Positions 1 through 12,982 of a stretch of DNA of 64,000 nt are shown one piece after another. A program made the position numbers and the translations under genes. The first letter of the stretch is position 1. Every line of letters begins with the position of its first letter. The DNA is from Cephalopachus bancanus (Eukaryota; Chordata; Mammalia; Primates; Tarsiidae), in the NCBI GenBank assembly GCA_027257055.1, contig JAPVLO010000039.1:6974501-7038500 (forward strand), read 5' to 3'. The notes under the pieces are model-generated. The model worked only from the letters and a program-made list of their open reading frames with translations. It had not been told where the DNA came from and searched no databases.

Positions 1-420
1 AAGAAACAGGGCAAGTGGGGGGAAGGGTGTGTTGCCCATCACAGCATCCAGCTGGATGGTCTGAAAGTGTCTCCTCCTGGTACGTGTGTCTCATGTTGCA
101 ACGTGACTGTCACATCTTGTTACAATGTGACTCTTGCAGTGTGACTGTCACGTCTGGAGCCTGCTCTGGCGACACAGGTGCCCGGTGGGAACTTGTCCTT
201 CATCTCGAGCCCCTGGACACCTTGGAGGTTCTCCCCAAAAGTTCACCATCCCTTTCCTCGAATAGCCCTAACCCTCCTACCCCCCCACCACATGACAGCA
301 GCCACAACCCCCGCCCTCCCCCAGTGCAGAAAGGATGTAGCTCCTAAGAAGCAGGGCTGGGTGGGGGGTATTTGCTGCCTCATGCTCCTTCCACCACGAC
401 CTGTTGGGGTCTTCACCCAA

Positions 421-713
421 CTTTTTTTTTTTTTTAATTGGAGTCTTACTCTGTTGCCCAGGCTGGAGTGCAGTGGTATGCTCACGGCCACTGCAGCCTC
501 GATCTGCTGGGCTCAGGTGATCCTTCTGCCTCAGCCTTCCAAGTATCTGGAACTATGGGTGTGCGCCACCACATCTGGCTAATTTTTTTTTTTAATTGTA
601 CAGACAAGAGCTCACCAAGTTGCCCAGGCTGGTCTCGAACCCGTGGGCTCAGGTAATCCTCTCACCTCGGCCTCCCAAAGTGCTGAGATTATAGGTGTGA
701 GTCACTGCACCCA
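421..713 (-). repeat. Alu SINE (old, AluJ-like), antisense
   Basis: Poly-T start, then the antisense Alu signature (GCCCAGGCTGGAGTGCAGTG) and a second-half GCCTCCCAAAGTGCTGAGAT, ending near 713. It is diverged from the younger Alus of the window. Confidence 0.9.
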
Positions 714-733
714 TCTTCTTAGTTCTGGGCATC

Positions 734-1485
734 TGGTAAAGCAGAGGTCCCCAACCCTTGGGTCACAGACCGGTCTGTGGCCTGTTAGGAACTGGGCCAC
801 ACAGCAGAAGGTAAGTAGCAGGCAAACGAGTATAGCTGCACTTGTATTTTACAGCTGCTCCCCATCACTCGCATTACTGCCTGAGTTCCATTTCTGTCAG
901 ATCAGCTTTGGCATTCGATTCTTTTTTTTTTTTTTTTTTAGTTGGAGTCTCACTCGGTCGCCCAGACTGGAGTGCAGTGGCCGCTCCCGGCCACCGCAGC
1001 CTCGCCTGCTGGGCTCCGGCGATCCTTCCGCCTCAGCCTTCCGAGTAGCCGGAACTACAGGCATGCGCTACCACGCCCGGCTGATTTTTTGATTTATTGT
1101 AGAGATGAGGTCTCGCTGCCCAGGCGGGTCTCGAACCCGCGGGCTCAGGCAATCCACTCACCTCAGCCTCCCAAAGGCGCGGGATTACAGGCTGAGCCAC
1201 GGAGCCCGGCTGGCATTAGATTCTTATAGGACTGTGAACCCTATTGTGAATGGCGCACGTGAGGGATCTAGGTGCATGCTCCTTATGAGAACCTGAGACC
1301 TAATGATCTGAGGTGGAGCGAGGCAGTGATAGGCTGGTGCTGGAGAGTGGCTGCAAATACAGATTAACATGAGCAGTGAGGCTTGTTTGCACATCCTCAC
1401 ATCCTCCCACACCAGTCCATGGAAGAATTGTCTTTCACGAAACTGGTCCCTGATGCCAAAAAGGTTGGGGACCGCTGTGGTAAAG
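734..1485. mobile_element. Non-autonomous hAT-type DNA transposon with 8-bp target duplication
   Basis: Terminal inverted repeats CAGAGGTCCCCAACC (742) and GGTTGGGGACCGCTG (ending 1477) are flanked by a perfect 8-bp direct repeat TGGTAAAG at 734-741 and 1478-1485. An 8-bp target duplication is the hAT hallmark. There is no transposase frame. A young Alu (924-1210) sits inside it, so the transposon is the older insertion. The exact family name is not assigned. Confidence 0.85.
924..1210 (-). mobile_element. Young lineage-specific Alu inside the hAT element
   Basis: Full-length antisense Alu of the young type. It is flanked by a 15-bp target duplication (TGGCATTCGATTCTT at 909-923, TGGCATTAGATTCTT at 1211-1225, one mismatch), which shows a clean L1-mediated insertion. 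Confidence 0.92.
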
Positions 1486-2450
1486 GACCCTCTGCCGGGC
1501 TCCAGGTGGGCGGCCGGAAGCAACAGCCAGAAGCACCATCCGGTCCTCTTGCAGGATGCACTCTAGCGCCCCCTTGCTTCAGGCACAGATTCATACATGT
1601 TTGTCATCTTTAAGGCCTGGTGCTATCCCAAACCTTCTCTCCTGCAACCCCCACCATATCCTGGGAAGTGAGACCATCACTCATGCATTAATGAGGAGGC
1701 TGTGGCGGCTTCGGAATGAGATGTGACCAGGCCAGGGTCACATGGAGCTGGGCGGTGTGAGCCTAGGACCTGAAGCTCCGTCTGTCTTAGGCCAAGCCCA
1801 GCACGGTGCACTCCTTTTTCCTTCCCGCATTTGTTTCTAGAGCAGTTTCTGGACCACTCCCTCTGCAAACCCTCCCAGATGACCACCTGGGACACCTCTG
1901 GCAGCCCAAACTGCAACAAACACTCAGCGTCTTTCTGAAGAAACCACAAGTCATGCAAGGACCACATAAACGAGGTCCGGCTCATTGCAGCCACGTCCAC
2001 GAAGCCCAAGGCAGCTCTATTGATGGGCCAATCCCTGGAGCTCCCTGGGGGCCATCTAGTCCCCAGGGCACATGTGTGCCATCCTTATCTCCCAACACCA
2101 AACCTAACCTTTCCCGCCCACTATCCCCACCGATCTGCCCTGCACCTACCTCAGATTTCTGTCACTTATATGGCCACCAGAGAGTACAAGAACTACTAGA
2201 TATCAGACCAAAAACGACCTTCTGTCGTCCAAGGCAGAATAAATAAATAGTGCAATGGGGGAGCCCATTCAGCAACAAGAGAAAAAGAAGGGATGAGTTT
2301 CTCATACCCAATACTGTGTAAAGACGGCCGAATACAGACATAGGAATTAACGATATGATTGATTTGAAGTTCAAAAGCAGACACAGCAGATCTGTGTGGG
2401 TTAAGGTCAGAATATTGAAGGGGACACAACGGCAGATGTGGCCAGTTCAT
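1486..2450. other. No gene recognised
   Basis: Ordinary unique-looking sequence. Open frames here (for example on + at 1806-2246) have no recognisable domain, no convincing splice context and no codon periodicity visible by eye. It could contain very old repeat. Confidence 0.4.
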
Positions 2451-2451
2451 C

Positions 2452-2890
2452 TTTTTTTGGGGGGGTCGGAATCTCACTCTGTCACCCAAGCTGGAGTGCA
2501 GTGGCACACTCATAGTCACCACATCCTCAACCTGCTGAACTGGGCTCAGCTAATTCTTCCACCTGGGCCTCCCAAGTAGCTGGAACTACAGGTGTGTGCC
2601 ACCACACTTGGCGAATTTTTTGATTTATTGTAGAGATGAGGTCTTGCCAAGTTGTCCAGGCTGGTCTCGAACACTTGGGCTCAGGCAATCCTCTCGCCTC
2701 CGCCTCCCAAAGTACTGGGATTACAAGCATGAACCACCATGCCTGGCCTTTTTTTTTTTTTTTTTTTTTTAATAGAGACGAAGTCTTGCTGTGTTGCCCA
2801 GGTTGATCTCGAACTCCTGGGCTCAAGCAATCCTCCCGCCTTGGCCTCCCAAAGGACTAGGATTACAGCCATGAGTCACCAAACTCAGTC
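2452..2890 (-). repeat. Alu plus adjoining partial Alu monomer, antisense
   Basis: One antisense Alu (about 2452-2747) is followed by a long T run and a second partial left monomer (about 2750-2890) with its own GATCTCGAACTCCTGGGCTC stretch. Confidence 0.8.
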
Positions 2891-3015
2891 TTAGTTCTGA
2901 TCTTGATCAGGGTGTTGGCTCCATGGCTGTTTTCACATGGTGAAAATTCATAAAGTTCTTTGTTTGGGTTTGTATATGTTATACTTAAATTTAAAGTTTA
3001 CTTAAAAGAAAAGTG

Positions 3016-3306
3016 AGCCGGGCTCAGTGGCTCAGCCTGTAATCCCACGCCTTTGGGAGGCTGAGGTGAGTGAATTGCCTGAGCCCACCGGTTCGAGACT
3101 CGCCTGGGCAACTTGGCGAGACCTCATCTCTACAATAAATCAAAAATTAGTCAGGCATGGTAGCGTGCGCCTGTAGTTCTAGCTACTTGGAAGGCTGAAG
3201 CGGAAGGATCGCCAGAGCCCAGCAGGTCGAGGCCGCGGCGGCCAGGAGCGACCATTGCACTCCAGTCTGGGTGACAGAGTGAGACTCCAACACACAAAAA
3301 AAGAAA
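3016..3306 (+). mobile_element. Alu, sense, young-type features
   Basis: Starts GCCGGGCTCAGTGGCTCAGC and ends in an A-rich tail. It carries the young-type diagnostic CTACAATAAATCAAAAA in the middle linker. Confidence 0.88.
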
Positions 3307-3324
3307 GTGAATAAAGAGAAACAA

Positions 3325-3612
3325 GTTGGGCACAGCGGGGCTCACACCTGTAATTCCAGCACCTTGAGAGGCAGAGGCAAGAGAATTGTCTGAGCCTAGG
3401 GGTTCGGGACCAGCCTGGGTGACTTGGTGAGACCTAGTCTCTACAATAAATCAAAAAAAATTAGCCAGGCCTGGTGGCGTGTGCTTGTGATTCTAGCTAC
3501 TTGGAAGGCTGAGGCAGAAGGAGCCCAGTAAGTCGAGGCTGTGGTAGCCGTGATTGTGCCACTACCCTCCAGCCTGGGCAACAGAGCGAGACTCCAAGTC
3601 AAAAAAATAAAA
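3325..3612 (+). repeat. Alu, sense
   Basis: Second sense Alu directly downstream of the previous one. It has the same middle linker and ends in an A-rich tail near 3612. Confidence 0.87.
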
Positions 3613-3839
3613 GAGAGAGCAAGGAGTTAGGCAAATGCTATGGTTCAGGCAAGAGAAGACGGCCTAGACTCGGTTGAAGGCAGTGGAGGCAGAGAAACAG
3701 GAAAACTTGAAAAACATGTAGGATCTCAAAGCTGTAAAACCTGGAGAGTGAGGAGATGTGAGAAAGAGCTAAGGACAGGGCTGGGAATGTTTCTGGCTTG
3801 AGCAGCCGAAAGGCTTGTACTTCATTTACTGAAATAGAG

Positions 3840-3985
3840 AGTACCGCCAAGTACAGGCTTGCTGAGGTAGAATCATTCAGTCGGCATCTGCTGAGGATTC
3901 CCATGTGCCAGGCACCAGGCCTACAGCAGTGAGCCACAAGAAAGTCCACTCTCATGGAGCTACATCTGAGTGACTGGGTGAGTTT
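3840..3985 (-). repeat. L2-like LINE remnant
   Basis: Contains the antisense of the L2 3' end (ATGTGCCAGGCACCAGGCC and CTCATGGAGCTACAT). It is old and short. Confidence 0.55.
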
Positions 3986-4109
3986 GACTTTGAACATGAA
4001 GACTTGGAGGCATTTACAAGACAGCCAAGTAGCAACATCAAGAAAGCAAGTTGAGAAACAAAATAGAAATACAGGGGAGTGGGCACAAGGTGGTATGTTG
4101 TTAGGAACG

Positions 4110-4870
4110 TCCTGGATCCTAACTCCTGTAGTCCTTGTTAGTCTCTTGTTGCAATGTTGGGGCCCTTTAAGGCCTCAGAAAACAAACTCTCTCCTGCTGA
4201 CCTTCTCTCCTCCTTTCATCTATGCAAGGCAGAACTCTAATCTGATTGTGGGTCAAAGACCCTCATTCCAGAAATGCTCCTGCCCCATACCCTAGAGGAA
4301 GGAATGCTGCACAAAGAGGCCAATTGAAGTCTGTACAGATAGGCCCTGCTGGTTTGAGATGGGGTGGTTCTTTTTGCCAGTCACATTTCTACACAGTTAT
4401 CAATCATGCCCATGTAACGAAGTCTCCATAAAACCCAAGCGGGCAGGGTTCAGAGAGCTTTCGGCTAGCTCAGCACATGGAGGCCTCTGGAGGGTGGCAT
4501 GTTGGGAAGGCCATGAAAGAGTCTCCATTCCTCATCCTATGCGTCTCATCATCTGGATCCTTTGATAATATCCTTTATAATAAAGTAGACATGTTTCCTT
4601 GAGTTCTGTTAGCTGCTCAGCAAATTAATAGAACCCGAAGAGGAGTCATGGGATCCCCCACCTCGAAGCCGTTCAGTCAGAAGTTCTGGAGGCCTAGACT
4701 TGTGCCTGGTATCTGCGGGGGGAGGGGCGATCCTGGGGCTGAGCCCGTACCCTGTGGGATCTGACACTATCTCCAGGTAGGTAGTGTTGGAACCAAATGG
4801 GAGGACACCAGCTCATGTCTGCTGCTTGATGTCTGGGGAGAAACTCCCATTCCTTTGGTCACAGAAGTCT
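4110..4870 (+). mobile_element. Probable solo LTR of an old endogenous retrovirus
   Basis: Holds the LTR-like blocks CTCCATAAAACCCAAG (about 4420), TTTATAATAAAGTAGAC (polyadenylation region, about 4574), AGCAAATTAATAGAACCC and GTGGGATCTGACACTATCTC, in the order expected of a mammalian ERV LTR. No gag, pol or env is adjacent. The family is not assigned. Confidence 0.6.
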
Positions 4871-4979
4871 TCTTCTGTGTTGATGACGTTGTGGTGGTGT
4901 GAAAACAGAAGAAAAACAGGGTTCAAGAGAGTTTTCCCCAAACAGATGGTTAGTGAGGCTGCAGTAGCTATGAAATCTC

Positions 4980-5225
4980 CTGGCAAGATATGTTAGCTAT
5001 TACTGCGTAGCAAATTGTCCCCACAGTTCACAGCTTAAAACAAACGCTTACCTCACAGTTTGCGCCTGATGTAGCATAGCTGGGTGCCTCTACTGGCTGG
5101 GCTGTGCTCTCATCTTAAGACTTGGCTGAAGGGAGGGCCCCGTTGACTGCCTTTGGTTCCTCACCCTGTGGGCCTCTTCACAGAGTGACCTCAGACTTGA
5201 CAACTGGATCACCAGGGAGAGCAAG
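4980..5225 (+). repeat. Ancient interspersed repeat remnant
   Basis: The stretch GCTATTACTGCGTAGCAAATT, then an ACAGCTTAAAACA block, resembles a widespread old mammalian interspersed repeat. The family is not assigned. Confidence 0.4.
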
Positions 5226-5242
5226 CCAGAGAGCAAAAGAGG

Positions 5243-5540
5243 GTGCAGTCAGGAGCGGTGGTTCATGCCTGTCATCCCAGCACTTTGAGAGGCCAAGGCG
5301 AGAGGTTTGCCTGAGCTCAGGAGTTCAAGACCAGCCTGGGCAACTTGGTGAGACCTTGTCTCTACAACAAATTAAAAAATTAACCGGGCATGGTTGTGTG
5401 TGCCCGTAGTTCCATCTACTTGGAAGGCTGAGGCGGAAGGATCATCTAAGCCCGGTAGGTCAAGGCTGTGGTGGCCATGAGCATGCCACTGCTCTCCAGC
5501 CTGGGTGACAGTGAGACTCCAACTCAAAAACATAAAAAAG
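5243..5540 (+). repeat. Alu, sense
   Basis: CCCAGCACTTTGAGAGGCC start region, young-type-like middle linker and A-rich tail. Confidence 0.85.
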
Positions 5541-5882
5541 AGGGTGCAGAGAGGATCCCCAAGTTGGAAGCCACAGTCTTCTTACAGCTTCAACTTGGAA
5601 GTAACACCCCATCACTCCTACTGTAGGAACCCCTGCATCCAGCCCACACTCAAGAGGAGTGGATTGCACAGGCAGTGAACAACCAGAAGCCAGGGTCACT
5701 GGAGGCTGTGGAGGGAACAGTGTGATGAGAGGACTCTAGGCCAAGGCCATGGAGAAGTTGATATTAAATAGTGAGATAGAGGAAGAGAAGCTGGTGAGGA
5801 AGACAGAGAAGAAACAGCTGGAGAAGCAGAGAGGGAAAAAATAGAAGAACTTGAGTCCCAGATGCTAACAGATAGTTCTAAG

Positions 5883-6804
<922 letters not shown>

Positions 6805-7097
6805 AGGCATGATGGCTCATGCCTGTAACCCCAATACTTTGGGGCAAGAGGATCACTTGAGACCAGGAGTTAGAGACCAGCATGGGCAACATAGCAAGAT
6901 ATGTCTCTACAAAAGAAAATTTGAAAAATTAGCCAGGTGTGGTGGTGCACATCTGTAATCCCAACTACTTGGGAGGCTGAGGCAGGAGGATCACTTGAGT
7001 GCAGGAAGTTCAAGGCTGCAGCGAGTTATGGTCATGCCACTGTACCCCAGTCTAGGCAACAGACCAAGATCCTATCTCTAAAAGAAAAAAAAAAAAT
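6805..7097 (+). repeat. Alu, sense
   Basis: Starts CCAGGCATGATGGCTCATGC and ends in a 12-base A run. Confidence 0.87.
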
Positions 7098-7260
7098 CAT
7101 TCCCAGAGCTGAAGAAGAATTTCTCTCTTAGCCTTGAATTATTCTAAATGGAGGAATCATATGGAAAGTGAAAATAAAGGAAAACTTATTTTTCTTTTGC
7201 AATTTTTGAAGAGATGAGAGGAAAGATGAAGACCTGAATTGTCAGTGCATATTTTCAGGT

Positions 7261-7581
<321 letters not shown>

Positions 7582-7799
7582 TGAACAATTATCATAATAC
7601 TACAAGAAAGGGAGTGGCAGTAGTGGGAAACTGCCAGGGGAGGGGGGGCATTGGCAGTTGAGGGAAACTGCCAGAGGAGGGAGGGGCACACCTCATCAAC
7701 AAGGGTACCTGCATAATGAACATTTGTATACCTAACCCTGAATTGTACCCCACATCTTTTTTAATAAAAAAAATTTAAATGACATTTTATGGGTTTAAG

Positions 7800-7942
7800 T
7801 GTAAAAAAAATTTTTTTTTTTGTAGAGACAAGGGCACACTATGTTTCTCAGACTGGCCTCAAACTCCTGGCCTCAAGCAATCCTCCCACCTCAGCCTTCT
7901 AAAGTGCTGGGGTTACAGGTGTGAGCCACCACACCTGACCTG
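7800..7942 (-). repeat. Partial Alu (left monomer), antisense
   Basis: Poly-T, GTAGAGACAAGGGCACAC, then CCTCAGCCTTCTAAAGTGCT, ending CACACCTGACC. Only one monomer is present. Confidence 0.75.
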
Positions 7943-8136
7943 GATTCTAGACTTTTATCCCTTACCGAATGGAAATGAGAACATCCAGTGACTTTACAAG
8001 AATTTTAATCTACTAGTTGATAGCACACAGAGACAGAGGAATGTATTTTCAAAAACCAGGAGGAATCTGAAGGGACTTCATGTTTTTTATTGTTGTTTTT
8101 TTTTATTTTTCTATTTTTAAAATTTTTTAATTTAAA

Positions 8137-8432
8137 TTTTTTTTTTTTTTTTGAGTTGGAGTCTCACTCTGTCGCCCAGACTGGAGTGCAGTGGCCGCTC
8201 CCAGCCACCGCAGCCTCGACCTGCTGGGCTCTGGCGATCCTTCCGCCTCAGCCTTCCGAGTAGCCGGAATTACAGGCACGCGCTACCATGCCCGGCTGAT
8301 TTTTTGATTTATTGTAGAGATGAGGTCTCGCCAAGTTGCCCAGGCAGGTCTCGAACCCGCGGGCTCAGGCAATCCACTCACCTCAGCCTCCCAAAGGCGC
8401 GGGATTACAGGCTGAGCCACCGACCCCGGCTG
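8137..8432 (-). mobile_element. Young Alu, antisense (first of an adjacent pair)
   Basis: Near-consensus copy of the young type, beginning with T run plus GAGTTGGAGTCTCACTCTGT. It is joined directly to a second young copy. Confidence 0.9.
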
Positions 8433-8735
8433 TTTTTTGTTTTTGTTGTTGTTTTTTGAGTTGGAGTCTCACTCTGTCACCCAGACTGGAGTGCAGTGGC
8501 CGCTCCTGCCCACTGCAACCTCGACCTGCTGGGCTCCAGCAATCCTTCCGCCTCAGCCTTCCAAGCAGCTGGAACTACCGGCGCGTGCTACCACACCCGG
8601 CTAATTTTTTTGATTTATTGTAGAGATGAGGTTTCGCCAAGTTGCCGAGGCAGGTCTCGAACCCGCGGGCTCAGGCAATCCACTCACCTCAGCCTCCCGA
8701 AGCGCGGGATTACAGGCTGAGCCACCGAGCCCGGA
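8433..8735 (-). mobile_element. Young Alu, antisense (second of the pair)
   Basis: Second full copy in the same orientation. The pair as a whole is bracketed by a shared GGACTTCATGTTT motif (about 8077 and 8733), so one Alu probably landed in the tail of the other or the pair arose by unequal exchange. Confidence 0.9.
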
Positions 8736-8804
8736 CTTCATGTTTATTAAGCTTTTTTTTTTTTTTTTTTCCTGCAAAGTAGCTTGAGTCAATAAAAGCC
8801 AAAA

Positions 8805-9100
8805 GGAGGCCAGCCACAGCAGCTCACACCTATAATCCCAGCACTTTGGGAGACCGAGATGAGAGAATTGCCTGAACCCAGGGGTTTGAGACCAGCCTGG
8901 GCAACTTGGTGAGACCTCACCTCTACAATAAATCAAGAAAAATTAGCTGGGCGTGGTGGCACACACCTGTAGTTCCAGTTAATTGGAAGGCTGAAGCGGA
9001 AGGATCACCTCAGCCCAGCAGGTGGAGGCTGCAGTGACCACGAGCATGCCACTGCAGCCTGGACGACAGAGTGAGACTCCAGCTCAAAAAAAAAAAAAGT
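8805..9100 (+). repeat. Alu, sense
   Basis: Starts GGCCAGCCACAGCAGCTCAC and ends in an A run at 9088-9099. Confidence 0.87.
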
Positions 9101-9639
9101 CAAAAGGTATTCCCAGCTTGGTGACCTGGTCTTGCAGACTTGTGAGCCTCATGGGGGCAGCACGAGTTGGTTCACCTCAACACAACATCCTAGTGTCAGA
9201 GAGAGTGCCAGAAACCTACTAGGAAGGCAGGTACCTCTCGAATGCATGAGTATGAACGGTACCTGCATGCATTGGGCCACAAGTAGGGATGTTTACTAAA
9301 GCCCATAGCGGGGTGGAGCTTTAGGAATAAAGGAGGACAAAGCTGGCTTGGGTCTTCTCTCACCCCAGGGGCCTGTCTTTCTCCCTAGATGCCATATTGA
9401 TGCTTAGGTCGAGCTGGTCCCTACTATTCTTTTTTTTTTTTTTTTCTCTCCGCTCCCATCTCTTTAGGTCTCTGTTATTCTGGTATATTTCCAGGAAAGG
9501 TGACACACCAGAGTTGGAGACCCTGGAAGTCCATGTTTACAGCGAACTTCGAACCTTCCTGCTGCGCTCTCAAGCTCTTAACCCCGAGGCCCCAGGCACC
9601 GGACACTTGGGCCATCAGGTCGAACCCTGCAGTTAGCCC

Positions 9640-10450
9640 GATCCCGTCGCGGTACAGGGCCAGCTGCTCGTACCAGCTGCTCGCTCCCGAGGGCTCAGGC
9701 CCACAACCACGTCTTCGAAGGCCACGGCCACGGGGGCGCTGGTCAGTCCTGGGGCGGAGGGGCAAGCGCGGCAGTGAGGAGGGGCCGGTCCGACCTCGGC
9801 TTGGTGCGCAGAACCGGGTCACTCGCAAGAGTGCGCATGCGCGAGCTCAGGCTGGTGGGGAGACGGCGGAAACGAGGGGAGCCCTCTCCAGCCCACCTCT
9901 CCACAGGCTCGCCGCCCCCCCCAAAGGCGTGCGGCGTCATCCGTCCCCGCCACGGCCCTTGAACGACAGCCAGGCCCCTTCCCCACGGTGCTCAGCAGAA
10001 CCGCAGAACCCGCCTGGCAGAAACCGGCGAGAAACACCGCCGGCCCCCCGCCGCGCAAGGCAGTCTCCCCGCCTCTCCGGGCCACGCCTTCAGAGGCGGT
10101 GGCCCCGCCCCCGGCCATTCACGCCCCGCCCACGCCCCCGGAGCCCTAGCGCCCCGCCTCCGGCCTTCGGCCCGCCTTCCCTGGGGCGGGATTTCCTGGC
10201 CCCGCCCAGGGACCTCCCGCGGCGGCCGTAGTCCCACCCCCACCGGGCCGCGCGGGGAAAGGAGTCCCCGGCCCCGAACGCCTGCCCGGCTACTCCTCAG
10301 CCTGTTCCTCCGTCCAGATATGTGGCGAGGCACTGGGCCCTCGGGGATTGACTCTGCGAAGCCCCGCATCACCTGGGCTAGGCGCGAGGATGCGGAGTAA
10401 GCCGGGGACCGCTGTCCGCAGGGAGCTGCGCTCCAGTGAGGCCAACCTGG
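9640..10450. promoter_or_regulatory. CpG island, candidate ZSCAN10 promoter
   Basis: Dense CpG and GC-box (CCCCGCCC-type) content over about 0.8 kb in an otherwise CpG-poor region. A palindromic TGCGCATGCGC at 9832-9842 matches the NRF1 consensus. It lies about 5.5 kb upstream of the ZSCAN10 start codon, giving a gene span near 10 kb. Linking it to ZSCAN10 is inference from position; a divergent transcript is also possible. Open frames across it are the usual by-product of high GC. Confidence 0.6.
9832..9842. promoter_or_regulatory. NRF1-type palindromic site
   Basis: TGCGCATGCGC within the CpG island, an exact match to the NRF1 core TGCGCANGCGC. Confidence 0.55.
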
Positions 10451-11335
10451 ACAATTAAAATAAAGGCACAAGATAAGCTCAGGTGCTGTTACGTGTGACA
10501 CAAACCCAGCACGGGAGCACAGCGAGGCAGGGCTGGGCCCTGACGAACCCAGGGGCTAGTCCGAGGGGCGGCCAGCACCTGGCGGGTGACCCCGGCTCCC
10601 CTGGGCAGGTGGGGCCGGAAGGCGTGCTCCGAACGTGCAGAGAGACACTCTGGATTCCGAGGGAGGCACCTTCTGGGCTGCAGCCAAGGGCAACGCCCAA
10701 GAGGGCACCTGAGGGCACAGGGAAGTAGAGTTTGACTTTGGAGTAGAGTTGGGCTCAAACGGCGTCATCGGTGAGTTCATGTTCCCTCCCAGGGTGCCCC
10801 TGCCAAGTCATCAGTAAAGCTGGGACAAAAGCCCCCTGGTGGGATTCTTGGGAGAACTTTAGGTGACAGTGTTGGTCGAGCACCCTCCATCCTCATGACT
10901 CCCTGTCACATCTTTCTGTTAAGTTGTCTTCTTAGTGCATCATTGCTCCCTGTCCTGGAATGTAGGCCTCTGAGGGCAGGGCCCAAGTGCACCGTGTCCT
11001 CAGCACCTACAACAGAGCCTGGCACACAGAGACCCTTGGCAGAGTTGTCGCATGATGCAGAGACTATCAAAGAAGCCAGCGCACAGCGGGCGTTTTAAAA
11101 TGGCAACCCTTATCCCCAAAGACTGGCAGACCTCTGAGGGGCATGAGAGCAGTCTTGATTGGGGGGGCCGTAGTTCTGGTTTACAGGAGTGGTCGTACTC
11201 TTACCCATGCATGTTGGGATTAGAATCTGAATTCACCACTTTGCCTTTATTTCTCTGACTCCGCCCTCTCTCCATCCTGCTAGCAAACTGGGCACTCAGG
11301 GGTTAACTCTAGGAAGCCCCTCATCACCTGGATGG
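10331..11335 (+). repeat. Pair of ~50-bp direct repeats about 955 bp apart
   Basis: 10331-10381 and about 11286-11335 share ACTGGGC, GGGATTGACTCT / GGGTTAACTCT and AAGCCCC(G/T)CATCACCTGG in the same order. Similarity drops sharply outside. The function is unknown; possible duplicated promoter or exon piece. Confidence 0.6.
10895..11055 (+). repeat. L2-like LINE remnant, sense
   Basis: GAATGTAGGCCTCTGAGGGC, then CCTCAGCACCTACAACAGAG and CCTGGCACACAGAGACCC, the typical L2 3' end order. Confidence 0.6.
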
Positions 11336-11339
11336 GACT

Positions 11340-12300
11340 GGGGCAGGGAACTTCCTGTTCCATTTTCGCCGGAGTCCTTCCCCAGGTTGGCCGAGGCCGG
11401 CTCTGGCCCTGGAGTCTCCAGAGAGCCCCCCAGCATCTCTACCTCTGTAGTGGGGACCCCGAGCGGTGAGTTGGAGAGAGGCCTGGAGTCCAGGCTGCCA
11501 GGATAGGCACTAGTTGCGCACAGCAGCTTGGAAGGAGCAGAAGAGGCTCCAAGCCTGGTGGCGGGGTGGAGGTGGGGTTAGGGAAGACCACCTTGGCAGG
11601 CTGGGGGGGGTGTGCTGAGCACTGTGCCAGCCAGTTCGGCGGATCTGTGGGGATGGGGACACCAGGGAGGGTCCTGGGACTTCTTATCTGACACTGGAGG
11701 AGGCAGGCTCCACGTGCCCCAGGTGGCTGGACTGGCCTTGTCTACTCGGCCCAGCACCAGGAGGGAGCTCACCAACAAAGACAAATAGGCACCCAGCAGC
11801 TGGGTCTAGGGAGAAAGGCCCCTGGCAGAGGACCCCACCTGTGGCCCCCTCCCCAGCCTGGGGCTCTCACATGGTCTGGGTGGGTCTTGTGGCACCTCCA
11901 CCCTGGGCTGATCCAGCCTTTGCTGCTCAGCTTCCTGGGCTCCAAATTAAGCTGGCCAAATATTAGATGGTGGCTACAGCACCTCCCCCCTGCTCCCGCC
12001 TCTGTACCCAGCCTACCCCCTACAGATGTGCATATTAACAGAGCTTTTGTCCTGGAGATCTTGGAGATCTGGGGGGCGGGAGAGACGCTCCGAAACCGAC
12101 TTGTCTCGAATTCCACCTCTTTGAAACCTTTTGGAGAGACCTCACCTGGAGATTCCGGCCTCCCTCTGTGGCAAGGCTCGAGGGCTGGAATGTGGAACAC
12201 TCTTACTTTTTCTGGTTCATCCTGTGATATTTCAGCTAAGGTTAGGAAAAGCGGGAGACCAGGCCCTTTTCTGTTTCAGAGCTTTGCACCGTAGCCTAGA
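11340..12300. other. Probable ZSCAN10 5' intron; no coding exon recognised
   Basis: GC-moderate unique sequence. A good splice-donor motif (CGAGCGGTGAGT, about 11460) follows a CpG-containing block, so an alternative noncoding first exon is possible but not supported further. Confidence 0.3.
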
Positions 12301-12402
12301 TCCACATTTTCTGCTCGGAGCAAATCTTGGTTCCACCTGGCGTGACCTTGAGCAAGTCACGCATTCTCTGAGTCTTTGCACTCGTCAAATGGAGAAATGA
12401 TC
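12300..12402 (+). repeat. MIR SINE remnant
   Basis: GTGACCTTGAGCAAGTCACG, then CTCTGAGTCTTTGCACTCGT and CAAATGGAGAAATGAT, the MIR core and 3' region in order. Confidence 0.65.
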
Positions 12403-12714
12403 ATGTTGCTTGTGGGCTGGGCTGGGCTGGGCTGGGCTGAAACGGGCTGAAGCGCAGGCTGCACGCAGTTCCCCCAGCGGCTGCTGTGGGCGGCGTGTGA
12501 GCAGGACCTGGCTCTCTGGGGCATTCTGCGCATGCTAAAAACCAATAAGACAAACGTTGGTTTTTATTTCCTTGAACATTGATCACAGGCCTTTTCTGCC
12601 CTAGGCAGAAACTCATGTTACATGAGTCCTGTAATTCTTGTACTTGGAAGTGGCCATTATAATTGCCTTTTCATTACTTCTCTTTTTAAAAAATTGTATG
12701 TATTCATTTGCAGA

Positions 12715-12982
<268 letters not shown>

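Noticed and set aside
9500..10231. 243-codon open frame across the CpG island as a protein gene
   Set aside because: High GC removes stop codons by chance; the composition is Pro/Arg/Ser-rich without a domain, and overlapping frames of similar size exist on the other strand.
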